Assembly: GCF_002776525.5 (NCBI RefSeq) | Contig: NC_045447.1 | Coordinates: forward strand, 21,226,965 to 21,290,964 | Reading direction: 5' to 3' | Source: Piliocolobus tephrosceles | Taxonomy: Eukaryota > Chordata > Mammalia > Primates > Cercopithecidae | Length of the DNA: 64,000 nucleotides | Part shown: positions 54,616-64,000 of the stretch, one piece after another | Numbering within the stretch: position 1 is the first letter of the stretch | How the letters are laid out: the number at the start of each line of letters is the position of its first letter | Translations under genes and position numbers: made by a program | Notes under the pieces: generated by a model | What the model was told of the DNA's origin: nothing | The model's input: the letters and a program-made list of their open reading frames with translations, nothing else | The model's database searches: none

Positions 54616-55964
54616 CTTTATAACTGTAAAACGTTGCTTCCCAGGACTCATACCAGAACTGCAAGTTTAAATTTGACTTGATCCAAAGGTTTTCAAACCT
54701 GAGTTAACATTTTCCCTATGCCAGGTATCTATCTGTTAGCTTACTGTGGATATAGAGAAAAACAACATAGATTCTAGCACCAAGTTCCAAAGATAATGTC
54801 ATAACTATCATATCCCTGTGGCAATTAATGACTTAAAAAAAAAAGTATTCGAATTTTAGCTCTCATAGCTTTCCAATACATGGCCTTTACTTCAAACAGA
54901 CTTCAATCTTGAAGCCAGTTTGCCTTCCTCCTACCCACTCCTCCTATATCATCTACCAGACTGAAAACTTTGAAGTAAGCCAAAGACAGTAGTAAGACAA
55001 GGATCCTAACAATGGGAAGTTACCTATCCAAGACAATTTTAATAAACCTCCCATCTAATACAAAGATTTTTCTAACAGCATCCTCAATGGTTCTTGAATA
55101 TCTCTAGAGACAAGAGACTAACTACATTTGAAAAAGCATCCCTTTCCATAGGCATATAATTCCAAGTCCCAGATATGTCTTTTTATATTAAACTGTATAT
55201 TCCACCCACAATTCTAATTCTGCCCATTAGGATACACAAAATAAATCTGATCTCATTAATTCTGGCTCTTTTCTAAAAAACAATTACACCCATTCCCTGA
55301 CTGTATTCAACGTCTCTGTTACACTAGATTCTTCCTCAGAGAATATGGCTTTTAGCCACATCCCAAACACTCCCCTGGATAAAGTATAGAGCTTGTCAGT
55401 CTCCACCTTAAAGTAAAGATGCCATACAGAGGCTGACTTTTGATCCCACAAGAGCTTTATAGCTAAACTTCTGCTTGAGCATTCTAGCTTTATGAATGCT
55501 GTCTGAGTTTGTATTAGCTCTCTTCCACCTTGGGAAGGGAGAATTCAGTGCCAGCAGCAATATCGTTAGTTCATCTGCATCCCTGTTGGGGACCAGAGAA
55601 GCAGGTAATTAATTGTTTCTCTTCTGTGCGAAGCAGCCAGCTTTCTTTGGAAAAGTTCATTCCTCATCCAGCAATGGCTTCTGCAATTAAAGCTATCCAC
55701 AGCCAGGAGTTTGATTAATAGCTGAGAGGTTTCTCCTTTGCTGACAAATGAGAAGAAGAGAAATCAGATAGAGAGAAGCTGAATGCATTTGCTTAGCACA
55801 GGGTCTGGCTAACGCTCTTTCCAGTGAAAGAGCTGTAGTAATTCCAAGGGACTGAGAGGGAGAGAAAATCTCTTAAAAGTTTGCACAGTAATGGATCCAA
55901 AGAACCAGATGTGCCTGTTCCTTAGGAGACAAGCAGAAACGGCTGTAGTGGGCAGTCTGGAGCT
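54616..55964. other. unique DNA with a candidate regulatory block
   Basis: 55550-55760 has closely spaced AT-rich homeodomain-type cores (GTAATTAATTG, GCAATTAAAGC, TTGATTAATAGC), a POU-like ATCTGCAT and CAGCTTTC-type sites, and is free of repeats. This is the composition of many conserved non-coding elements. No coding frame recognised. Confidence 0.4.
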
Positions 55965-56085
55965 GGAGAGGATTTCTCCACACAGATGGGAAAAGCAGGG
56001 CCCAGAGAAGGAAATCTGATTTTTCCAAGGTCACACAACCTGCCAAGAAAATCAAGGCCAGCTGCAGCCAAACTTCACATTTCAC
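55965..56085 (-). repeat. MIR SINE
   Basis: CAGATGGGAAAAGCAGGGCC then TTTCCAAGGTCACACAACCT, antisense MIR. Confidence 0.6.
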
Positions 56086-56969
56086 AGTCATAGAGTCACT
56101 TTGCTCAAGCTGAAAGAGCAATGGGACAGTGGGCCCAACTATTAAAATGGAAGAGACTAAACCCTGAATCCAGAACCCTAGATCCCCAGGCAATCTTCTC
56201 TCTATGGTATCACAGTTGCCCATGGCAGAAGGTATATTTGGTGACCTAGAATAAGACATGTATGAGAGAAATTGGCCACTCCATAAATTCTACTTATGGT
56301 TCCTAGTTTTACCTTCTATGACTCTACTGAATAATTAAAATTTCCTGATTCCTTGGGGATTAGAAGACAGTGATTCTGTCCCTAGAGCGTTGGAGTATTT
56401 GTCTCTCCCCACTGAGCTCTCCAGTTCCCAGAACTTCTCCTTAAAAAGCCTCGAGCAGGTGGGAGATGGGGAGTGGGAGCTTGAGAATACCTGGACGGTG
56501 AAAAATGTCTATGGACGACGGGGCTAAACTGTCAGCATCAAGGCAGATCAGCAAAGGCAAGGAGGAGGCAAAGGCAAGGCAAGCCGGAGAGGTAGTAGAC
56601 GCAGGCTGGAATGCTAAGGGAACAGCTGTAGTCAGGAGACAGTGAGTGAGAATGTAGCCCTATGTAGTCCAAGGCAAAGGGCAAGTCAGAGGCTAGGACC
56701 AACAGGGTTTATCGGGAGGCCTGGGAGCTAGGCTGGCATCAGTCAGTTCCAAGAGAATTCTTGTGGACATTGAGTCATTGCAATCATTGCAATAGGAAAG
56801 TTTTTGAAAGGCCTGGGACCTATCCCACAGGTGCACCATTAGATTTGATGGCCCAGCCCTCTGAGAACAGGGCTTGAGAATCTGGTGGTCATAGAGACTC
56901 TCCCAGGTCAGAAGCCTGGATAGTTGATGAGAAGAAAAACCGTACTTTGTCTGTAACAATCGGAAAGAT
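56086..56969. other. unique DNA, no gene seen
   Basis: A short GGCAAGG/GGCAAAG repeat at 56550-56590. The 88-codon minus frame at 56693-56959 has no recognised domain. Confidence 0.45.
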
Positions 56970-57140
56970 CCTGGATTTAAATGTCAGACATTCTTACTAG
57001 GTACATGACCTTGAACAACTCAATCTGTGAGCCTTGTTTTTCTTATTTATCAAATAGCTTTTGGTGGTGATTAAATAAGGTTATATATTTAATGCTTAAT
57101 ATAGTACTTGACACACAATAAATGTTAAAAATCACTGTCA
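56970..57140 (+). repeat. MIR SINE
   Basis: ACTAGGTACATGACCTTGAA, GGTGATTAAATAAGGTTATA and GTACTTGACACACAATAAAT, sense MIR; an ATA/AAT-rich stretch follows to about 57225. Confidence 0.75.
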
Positions 57141-57265
57141 GTAATGGTAGCAGTATTTAATGCTACTAATGTAGCAATAATGTAGTAATAATGATAAACT
57201 AACAAAGGTAATAATAATAAGAAAATCGACTAGTGTATCAAGCACAGTTGGTTGCACAGTTTAAA

Positions 57266-57601
57266 TGAGGAATTGAAAACTATGGCCTACAGGCCAAATC
57301 CAGCTCACCACCTGTTTCTGTGCAGCACATGAATGACAAGGTCTTTTACATTTTTTAAGGGTTGAGAGAAAAAATCAAAAGAACACAATTTCATGACAGG
57401 CAAAAAGTATTCCACATTCAGTCATCAGTGTCCATAAATAAAATTTATTGGAACACCGGCTGCCCAGTCATTTACATTTTGTCTGTAGCTGCTTTTTTGT
57501 TGCAACAGCAGAGTTGAATAGTTTCAACAGAGACAGTGTGGTCCTCAAAGCCTAAAATATTTACTCTTTGGCCCTTTACAGAGAAAGTTTGCTGACCCCT
57601 G
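57266..57601 (+). mobile_element. hAT-type non-autonomous DNA transposon, family not fixed
   Basis: A recognisable consensus: ATGGCCTACAGGCCAAATCC, TAAATAAAATTTATTGGAAC, CAAAGCCTAAAATATTTACT, AAGTTTGCTGACCCCTG. The two ends are imperfect inverted repeats (GGAATTGAAAAC against GTTTGCTGACCCC). No transposase. Confidence 0.7.
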
Positions 57602-58544
57602 GAATAGATCCTCCTCTCTTGCCTCCTCCCTGCCATCTCTTTTAGGCTGAGTGCAACCTTGACCTTCACACTCTAGAGGCTGTCACAGGCATGTTTTGCT
57701 AGCTCTGAATGTGCACTGCAACCACCAGGCTGCAACTCTATTTCTGCATCCTCTGACACAGGGACAGTGATAATTCTCCATGTGAATGTGGACTGATAGA
57801 CAACTCCCTACAGGGACTTGAAATAACTATTTTCCCCCAGAGTGCATCTTCCTCCTCCCCTTTGCAAATGCACGTGCTCTTTGCAAAGACCTAACAATTC
57901 AAGTCATACTGGAAGGGAATCTCACCTATTTTATTGCCATAGTTACCGAGATTGCAAGTTTAGATGCTGTATTAGCAGTAAGTGCACGGTAATAATAGAA
58001 GTCAGGGAGGAGGGGACGAAAAGGATTCTGGCTCTTGTTTCTCCCTACAGCATCCTTCAGGGCAAATATACCAGAAACAGTTTGCATTAAATTGCAAAGT
58101 TGGCAGTTTTCTTAAAAAAAAAAAAAAATCCAAATAATTGCTTTAAATTCTCTTCTCTTCTCCCGACTGGTTAACCCTCACGCAGCCCACCTCATTCTGA
58201 AACAATGAAAAGGAGGTTAAAAGAAAAATAAGTGGCCAGGGTTACCATGGAAACCAAAGTGGAAGGCAAGTGAAAGTCAATTTAAGGTTTAAATGCATAT
58301 GAAGCAGATGTATGTCTGCGGACATATTTGCATATAGATATCCATCTCCCCTCCTCTCTGCTATCCATAATGTGTTCTTCCTTCCAGGCCCACCTCCAGA
58401 CTGTCCACCTCCAGGGAAATTGTCCTGACAATTTCAAGCCCCAGTAATCTCTCCCCTCTGTAACTCCATTTGAACTGCAGTTTGGACACAGGATCAACCT
58501 CTTAATATACACTGCCCTGGAAAGGAACCGGAAAAACCTTTGAG
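57602..58544. other. unique DNA, no gene seen
   Basis: A short A run near 58114. Frames at 57842-58090 and 58282-58512 have no recognised product. Confidence 0.45.
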
Positions 58545-58900
58545 GTCACTGGCTACTCTGTGCTGGCTTATCTCTGTGTCTTTGCTCTTGTTCATGCCAC
58601 CTGGAACGTCCTTGCCCACTCCCTTCCCCTGAGTGATTCTTATTATCCCCCAAGTCTCCGTGTCAACAGTGATTTCTCTGCAGTGCTTTTCTCAATTCCT
58701 TGCCTCCTTCCAGTTTCCTCGTGCTCGGTTACAGTTGCTTCTTTTATGCTCAAATAGGCCCATCATGATTAATTACACTAAGTTGTAATTGCTGCTTACA
58801 GAATGACCACCCCTCCCCAGACTATGGAACACTGGCAGACAAGAGGCTGTTTTACTCTGTGTACCCCTATTGCCATAGATGTAATATTCTAGTACAAATC
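58545..58900 (+). repeat. L2-like LINE fragment, diverged
   Basis: GTGTCTTTGCTCTTGTTCAT, CACCTGGAACGTCCTTGCCC and GGCAGACAAGAGGCTGTTTT fit L2/CR1-type 3' sequence. Tentative. Confidence 0.45.
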
Positions 58901-59569
58901 ACTTGAATCTCACAATCTAGGTCAAGACATCCCTTTCCACATGCAAAAAGCAGTTGCTAATGTTGTTATTAATGTTGCTAATTGTTATGATTACCTTCAA
59001 ATGCACAATATTCAACTTTCCCTTGTTGCTTCGAAGGAAAATCTTGAATACATGAGGTAGGTGCAGAAAGGGGAAATGGAAGGGCTGGGATGAGGGACCA
59101 TTTAAAAAATGGTTAAAGGACTCCGGAACTTCTGGCACACATAAGAAGCTCAAAATGTATGTTTTTCTAAATTCACTTCTCAGAAGAGAGTCCTGGGACA
59201 GAACATTTTCTGCAGGACTCCAGAGAACAGGTGCAGGGGAAAATAAAAGTTATGGAGCAGAGTTTGTGTATCATAAGAAAACACAAGCAGAGTTTTCAAG
59301 CTGTTCAATATAAGAAAAGGCTGTCACGTGAGATAGAGAGTCCCCAGCATAGGAGTATTCAAGTGGGCATTGCATGAGTAAATATATCAAGACATCGGGA
59401 ATGAAAAATATGATGTATGTTTAATAATTTGCAGAGAGAAAACTGGAGTTTGAGGTTATAGAGGTGGCAGTGGCCAGAAGAGATGAGGAATATGCAGAAC
59501 TGAGTGGGAGAAGCTAAAACTGTAGCTTACAGACTGAGCACAGAAAACTGTTTTGCATTATTTTTATTT
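58901..59569. other. unique DNA, no gene seen
   Basis: No repeat or coding frame recognised. Confidence 0.45.
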
Positions 59570-59790
59570 TTCTGCAGGAATTGGGGACCCTGGAAGGATT
59601 TGATGTGGAAAGTGACATGATTATTGACATGCATTTGGAAGTTTACCCTATTGGCTATAAGCAAGATGGAGTGGCGGAAACAAGCCTGGAAAATATTATG
59701 CAGCTACTACAGTAGTCCAGGTGAAAGAGGCCTGAATTAAGGCAGGGGTAGAAGGGATGATGAAGAGCAGGGATATTAGGGACACAGTGC
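59570..59790 (-). repeat. L2 LINE fragment, antisense
   Basis: GTGGAAAGTGACATGATTAT, TACCCTATTGGCTATAAGCA and CTACAGTAGTCCAGGTGAAA follow reverse-complement internal L2. Confidence 0.6.
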
Positions 59791-60689
59791 AAAAGTGTAG
59801 GGGACAGGCTGTATCAACCAGTCCTTCCAAGCAGCTTCCACTCCCTGTCTGCCACCCCTGTGTCTGCCCTCCTGGAAAACAAATCAGCCTTCCTTGTTTG
59901 CAAGAGCAGACTCAAACTGTCGCTAGGCTGCGAAGGTTGCAGTCACCTTGAGTGGATTCCCCACGCAGCTCAGTGAGAAGCAGAGCCTTCCCTCCGCTGC
60001 TCTGTCAGCTCCACTTTGCATCAAAACTGCTTTGTGTGTCACCAAGTTATTAAAGTTGCGGATTGCAGAGCTGTGTCAGGCGATGTTGTGCTAAAACTGG
60101 GTCAGCGAGAGCTGTCTCTCCGGCAAGACATGGGCTCCTGGTGTCCCCACATGCCAGCCCTGGTTGCAAAGACTCCTTGGCTGCCTCTCCCCAGCTGGCT
60201 TTGAGAGCAGGACATAATAACCCCGTAGCTTGACCTTTGTATTTAGCAGCTCCAGTGCTAAATAATTCCCTACAAGAAGATTGAAAAGGGCTCCTCTGTT
60301 CTCTCGGTCATTCTTTGTGTCCATGAAGATGACAAGGTCGTGGTTTTTTCAATTCTCTTTTGAATCCTTCTTTTTCACAGATAGAACAGCTAATAGAAAG
60401 TGAAGAATCAGCTGTTTCAAAACCCAGGGCCCCCGAGTTTCCCCTCTGCTATTCCAGGCAGCCCAGGGATGAAAGGGAAACAGAGGGCTACAAACAAACA
60501 GAAATACGTTCACAAAGGGTGAAAGGGTGTCAGGAAGAGACACAAAACTCTACTGTGTCTCGGTGGTCTCATGGACCACTCCATGGACCATGTCTCAAGT
60601 AATGGTCTCATGACAAGGGAGACACAGAGGTGCAAGTTTGGGATCAGAAGAAATAAGTTCCTGGACAGAGGAAGCTCCCTCAATTCAAT
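59791..60689. other. unique DNA, no gene seen
   Basis: 60190-60290 has TAAT-rich and TTTAGCAGCTCC-type sites; 60680-60699 is a (CAATT)n run. No coding frame recognised. Confidence 0.4.
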
Positions 60690-61310
60690 TCAATTCAATC
60701 CAGTGCACATGTATTGAACACCTACTATGTCATAGTTGTGGATACATCCATGAACAAAATAAACAAAACAAAGATCCCTGTCCTTGTAGAGTTTATATTC
60801 TAGCAGAAGGAGAAAGACAATAAATGATAGATACAAATAAATAATTTATTATGTAAATAATTACATAATATCAATCATATGGCATGTTAGAAGGTGATAA
60901 GCTATGGAACATTTTCATAGGTAAAAATCCATGTAAAAATCTATGGAGAAAATGAGAGACAGAGAATGGAAAAGAGGAATGTCAAGGGACAGGACTGTAA
61001 TCTTAAAAAGGGTTTCTAGGTCTCATTATAAAGGTAATATTAAAAGCAAGATTGAAAAAGGTAAGTAAGTTATCCTAGTGGATTATCTGAGGGAAGCATG
61101 TTCCATGAAGCAGGAAGATCCATTTCGAAGGCCCTAAGTAGTAGTAATGTTCCTGGCAGGTCCAAGGCACAACAAAGAGGTCATTGAGGCTGGAGCTACA
61201 TAGGTGACAGGAAGAATATAGAAAATGAAGCCAGAGCAAGATGAGAGAGAGCCTGTAGGTCTATGTAATGACTTCAGTTTTTACCAAGAGTATTATTGAG
61301 TCCTTGCCCC
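60690..61310 (-). repeat. L2 LINE, antisense
   Basis: GTATTGAACACCTACTATGT, AACAAAGATCCCTGTCCTTG, GAGTTTATATTCTAGCAGAA, GAAGGCCCTAAGTAGTAG and GAGAGCCTGTAGGTCTATG follow reverse-complement L2 for about 620 bp. Confidence 0.7.
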
Positions 61311-61368
61311 AGAAGTTCATGAAAGCACAGCATAAAGTAGAACATAATCTAGAAAAAACATTCTAGAA

Positions 61369-61582
61369 TAATGATTCTCAAATGAGGGTTATTTTGCTTC
61401 CCAGGGGATGCTTGGCAATGTCTGGAGACGTTTGGTTGTCACAATCAAGGCAGATATGCTACCAGCATCTACTGAATAGAGTCCGGAAATACTCTTAAAC
61501 ATCCTACAATGGACAGGAAAAGCCTGTACAGCAAATAATTATCCACCACATATGTCAACAGTGCTGAGGTTGAGAAACCCTG
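61369..61582 (+). mobile_element. MER3-like hAT-Charlie DNA transposon
   Basis: GGCAATGTCTGGAGACGTTT, TTGGTTGTCACAATCAAGG, AACATCCTACAATGGACAGG and the end GAGGTTGAGAAACCCTG match the recalled MER3 consensus at about 214 bp. An 8-bp TSD TTCTAGAA / CTCTAGAA lies at 61361-61368 and 61583-61590, with the TCTAGA core preferred by hAT elements. Confidence 0.8.
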
Positions 61583-61590
61583 CTCTAGAA

Positions 61591-61817
61591 GAAAGTAGAG
61601 CTTCAGTGGCTGGCAGGCTACATGTTCTTTGAATAAAATATACCGTTACTTTTAGGAGAATCTAACAGGCCAACTTACCCTTTAGGTGTGGTAGGCATAG
61701 TGCTTAAAATCCATATTTTCAGAGGGCCACAATAAGTTTTAAATTTTTTATATTAAAAGAAAAACATAGAGTAGAGTTTGCATTATATTTATCTTTATTC
61801 CAAAACAGTCATAATGC
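61591..61817. other. unique AT-rich DNA
   Basis: No repeat recognised. Confidence 0.45.
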
Positions 61818-62133
61818 TTTTTTTTTTTTTTTGATGGAGTCTCACTCTGTCCCCCAGGCTGGAGTGCAGTGGTGTGATCTTGGCTCACTGCAACCTCTGC
61901 CTCCAGGGTAACTGGGAGCCTCCAGCTCCTGCCTCAGCCTCCTGGGTAGCTGGACCTACAGGCACGTGCTACCACGCCCGGCTAATTTATTTATTTATTT
62001 ATTTTGTATTTTTAGTAGAGACGGGGTTTCACCATGTTAGCCAGGATGGTCTCGATCTCCTGATCTCATGATCCGCCCTCCTTGGCCTCCCCCAAAGTGC
62101 TGAGATTACAAGCATGAGTCACCGTGCCCGGCC
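61818..62133 (-). mobile_element. AluY-type SINE
   Basis: Antisense Alu from an oligo-T head to GTGCCCGGCC. It has an internal TTTA expansion (61985-62005) and a small insertion (GGTAACTGGGAGCCTCC) in the left monomer. No clear TSD. Confidence 0.9.
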
Positions 62134-62139
62134 TTCAAT

Positions 62140-62160
62140 TTTTTTTTTTTTTTTTTTTAA
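62140..62160. repeat. poly(T) run
   Basis: About 21 T directly after the 5' end of the AluY; not its own tail. Confidence 0.8.
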
Positions 62161-62669
62161 TAGACCACAAGGAACTCATGAAGGGAAAGGTGCTTAGGGA
62201 AAGGTGGCCCTAGAACTCAGCCTTCTCTGCCCTTAGATTGGAACTTGTCTGTTCTCGAGTCCTTCATCCATCAACTGTGTTCCCAGACCTAAAGAACTCA
62301 ATCTTGTCCTGCTCTCTTTCCTTTCCAGGTGTGTGCAGTTCTAAACATAACTTAGTACGAAGTTCAGGCCAGCAGAGGCCACTTTCATAGAACCACAGAA
62401 GAACACTGTCGGAGCTAGAAGGGTCTTTTGCGCTTATCTTCTCTGGCTATCTCATTTTATAAGATAAGGAAAGTGAGTCCCTGACAGCAGAGACAAACTG
62501 ATTAATTTGCACCAGAGTTGGGGCTCAAGGAATCATCTCAGGGCTCATTTTACCAGCTTTCATTTTCTAGTCTCACGCTTGATTTATACCAATTTCCTCA
62601 AAATGAGTCTCACGATATACAATGTGAAAAAGAAAAACCCAAAACTCTTAATGTCATTCTGTGCCATTC
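62161..62669. other. unique DNA, one old repeat possible
   Basis: 62375-62520 (GAGCTAGAAGGGTCTTTTGC, AAGATAAGGAAAGTGAGTCC) resembles an ancient SINE-like repeat. No coding frame recognised. Confidence 0.4.
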
Positions 62670-62882
62670 CATGACACTTTTCAGTTTTCAAAGCTCTCGA
62701 GTACACTATTTCATTTGAGCTTTAAAATAGCCCTGTGAGATAGAAAGAAGGCAACTTTTTCACGCTTATTTCTGAGATGCACAAACTGAGACGCAGGGAG
62801 TCCACAAGACGTCCCAAATTACAAGGCTTATACGGGGTGGTGGTGCAGACTGAAATTCCAATACTCCGACTGCTCTTTTAGG
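62670..62882 (-). repeat. MIR SINE
   Basis: AAATAGCCCTGTGAGATAGA, GAGATGCACAAACTGAGACG and CAAATTACAAGGCTTATACG follow antisense MIR. Confidence 0.7.
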
Positions 62883-62889
62883 ACTGTCT

Positions 62890-62990
62890 TTCAAGTCATC
62901 ACTTTTTATTATTCTTGTTATGTCGTATGGTACCTAGAACACACTTTGCATTCAATAAATGCTGATCGAGTGAATAGTTGAACTGTTGTG
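62890..62990 (+). repeat. L2/MIR 3'-end fragment
   Basis: TGGTACCTAGAACACACTTT then GCATTCAATAAATGCTGATC. Confidence 0.5.
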
Positions 62991-63599
62991 TTTCATAAAT
63001 TAAATTACATTCCCAGAAACAGGTAAAAGCCTGATACATTGTAATAAGGTAGACGTTAGCCTTGCCCACAAAAATGTCAGCAAAGAAAAGGGAAGTAGAG
63101 AGGCATTTGTAATTTTAGTTCACTTGAAACAGAAACAATGTTATACTTTATTGTTTCCCTGTGCCATTTTCATAAGAATAAGTATGAGAAACTAAGTGCA
63201 AATATGAGGAAATAAAATGAAAAATGATAAGGTGTCAAAACTTCAGATTGTTTGGGAGTTTCTACTTAAGGGAGCCAAATAAACAGATTGTTCTATGGAC
63301 TTGTTAGTCTTCCCGCCCTGTATTGTTCTTATCTTTTAATCTGGAGCCATTCAACTCTAGAGGTTAAAGAAAAAAAAAAAAAAAAAAAAAAAAGCCCAAT
63401 CTACTTTGTACTAGGAAACAAGTAGGAAGAAAAATTGGCTGGTGAGCCAATTTTGACCTGGTCCTACACACTGGGGTTCCCTGGATGGCCTGTACATATG
63501 CTCCTGACATATGGCCTAATTATAGACACAGGGTTTTTTCCTCATTCATTCACTCATCACAATCTGACAGTGAGCACCTACCATTTGTCCTCATCGATT
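62991..63599. other. unique DNA with poly(A)
   Basis: A 24-base A run at 63370-63393. No coding frame recognised. Confidence 0.45.
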
Positions 63600-64000
63600 C
63601 TTCCATTTAGTAGCAAATATATATTGAGCACCCACTATTTGTTAGGCATTGTGTCTGGTGCTGAGAGATTGAGGAAAAAAAGGCATAGTCTACCTCTCTA
63701 GAAGCTCATAGTTCAGATTGAAGTATAGGAAGTGCACGTGTAAATAAACTGACAGCTACAAAATCAGGTGATTAGACCTAGAAACAGAACATGGGCAGAG
63801 TCCTCTGAGAACAGACAGTGGGGAGTGACTGATTCTATTTAGCGAAATGGGGTGATTGGGGAAGGCTTTGCAAAATATGCCAAAAAAGAGGCATGGAAGA
63901 GACTTTAGAAGGAAGTGAAAGGACGCTCTGGGTAGAGAGAGCAGCATGAGCAAAGTCAGACATATGTAAGAGGCCATGCCACTTCTAAGAAAGCTAATAG
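63600..64000 (-). repeat. L2 LINE, antisense, runs off the window
   Basis: TATTGAGCACCCACTATTTG, GCATTGTGTCTGGTGCTGAG, AGAAGCTCATAGTTCAGATT, GGGGAAGGCTTTGCAAAATA and GAGCAAAGTCAGACATATG follow reverse-complement L2 to the window end. Confidence 0.7.

Noticed and set aside
1..64000. CRISPR arrays, operons, ribosome-binding sites, prokaryotic genes
   Set aside because: The abundance of Alu, L1, L2 and MIR shows a primate nuclear genome; the tandem repeats seen lack spacer structure.
1..64000. tRNA, rRNA or snRNA genes
   Set aside because: No internal promoter boxes with a matching fold, and no recognisable U-RNA or 5S start. The tRNA-like parts seen belong to MIR.

Overview
The window is primate nuclear DNA, most likely from an Old World monkey (macaque, baboon or guenon type). 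The main evidence is a young AluY at 45891-46201 that, as I recall the consensus, carries the cercopithecid AluYRa-type changes (CTCAAGCCTG near the 5' end, CCGGCCACTG near the 3' end). Two L1 copies also share a duplicated 3'UTR segment (GTTGATGGGTGCTGA) that I associate with monkey L1s. A 10-base run of N at 15389-15398 shows the sequence comes from a draft assembly.

I find no recognisable host protein-coding exon, tRNA, rRNA or other RNA gene. The window reads as intergenic or intronic DNA built up from layers of transposable elements. The oldest layer is MIR and L2, found throughout. Next come hAT elements (MER20-like 23535-23710, MER1A-like 51551-52080, another hAT 57266-57601, MER3-like 61369-61582), old L1M pieces and ERV/MaLR LTRs (3933-4379, 43889-44248, 48555-48921). 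The youngest layer is Alu and L1PA-type insertions, several with readable target-site duplications (TSDs).

The main coding feature is a full-length 6.17-kb LINE-1 on the minus strand (36699-42866) flanked by a 12-bp TSD. Its ORF1 is open over the usual 338 codons. Its ORF2 is collinear with the usual 1275 codons and keeps the endonuclease, reverse transcriptase and Cys-rich residues, but has three single-codon stops. An ORF0-like antisense frame starts in its 5'UTR and runs into flanking DNA. A second, composite L1 insertion (30602-33050) joins 3' ends of two different L1 subfamilies inside one TSD.

Layout: 1-14 kb is mostly unique DNA with old repeats and one LTR. 14.4-15.7 kb is a polypurine GGAA/GAAA tract containing the assembly gap. 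16-30 kb holds MIR, L2, Alu, CA-rich DNA and a local templated duplication (23845-24037, copied in part from 25493-25647). 30.6-33 kb is the composite L1. 36.7-42.9 kb is the full-length L1. 43-49 kb holds LTRs and Alus. 52.7-53.1 kb is the only CpG island and the best host promoter candidate. 53-64 kb is old repeats plus one AluY.

I see no evidence of a new multi-gene system. The most interesting items are the recombination and retrotransposition structures and the unassigned CpG island. Family names for old repeats come from recalled consensus features, and their edges are approximate.
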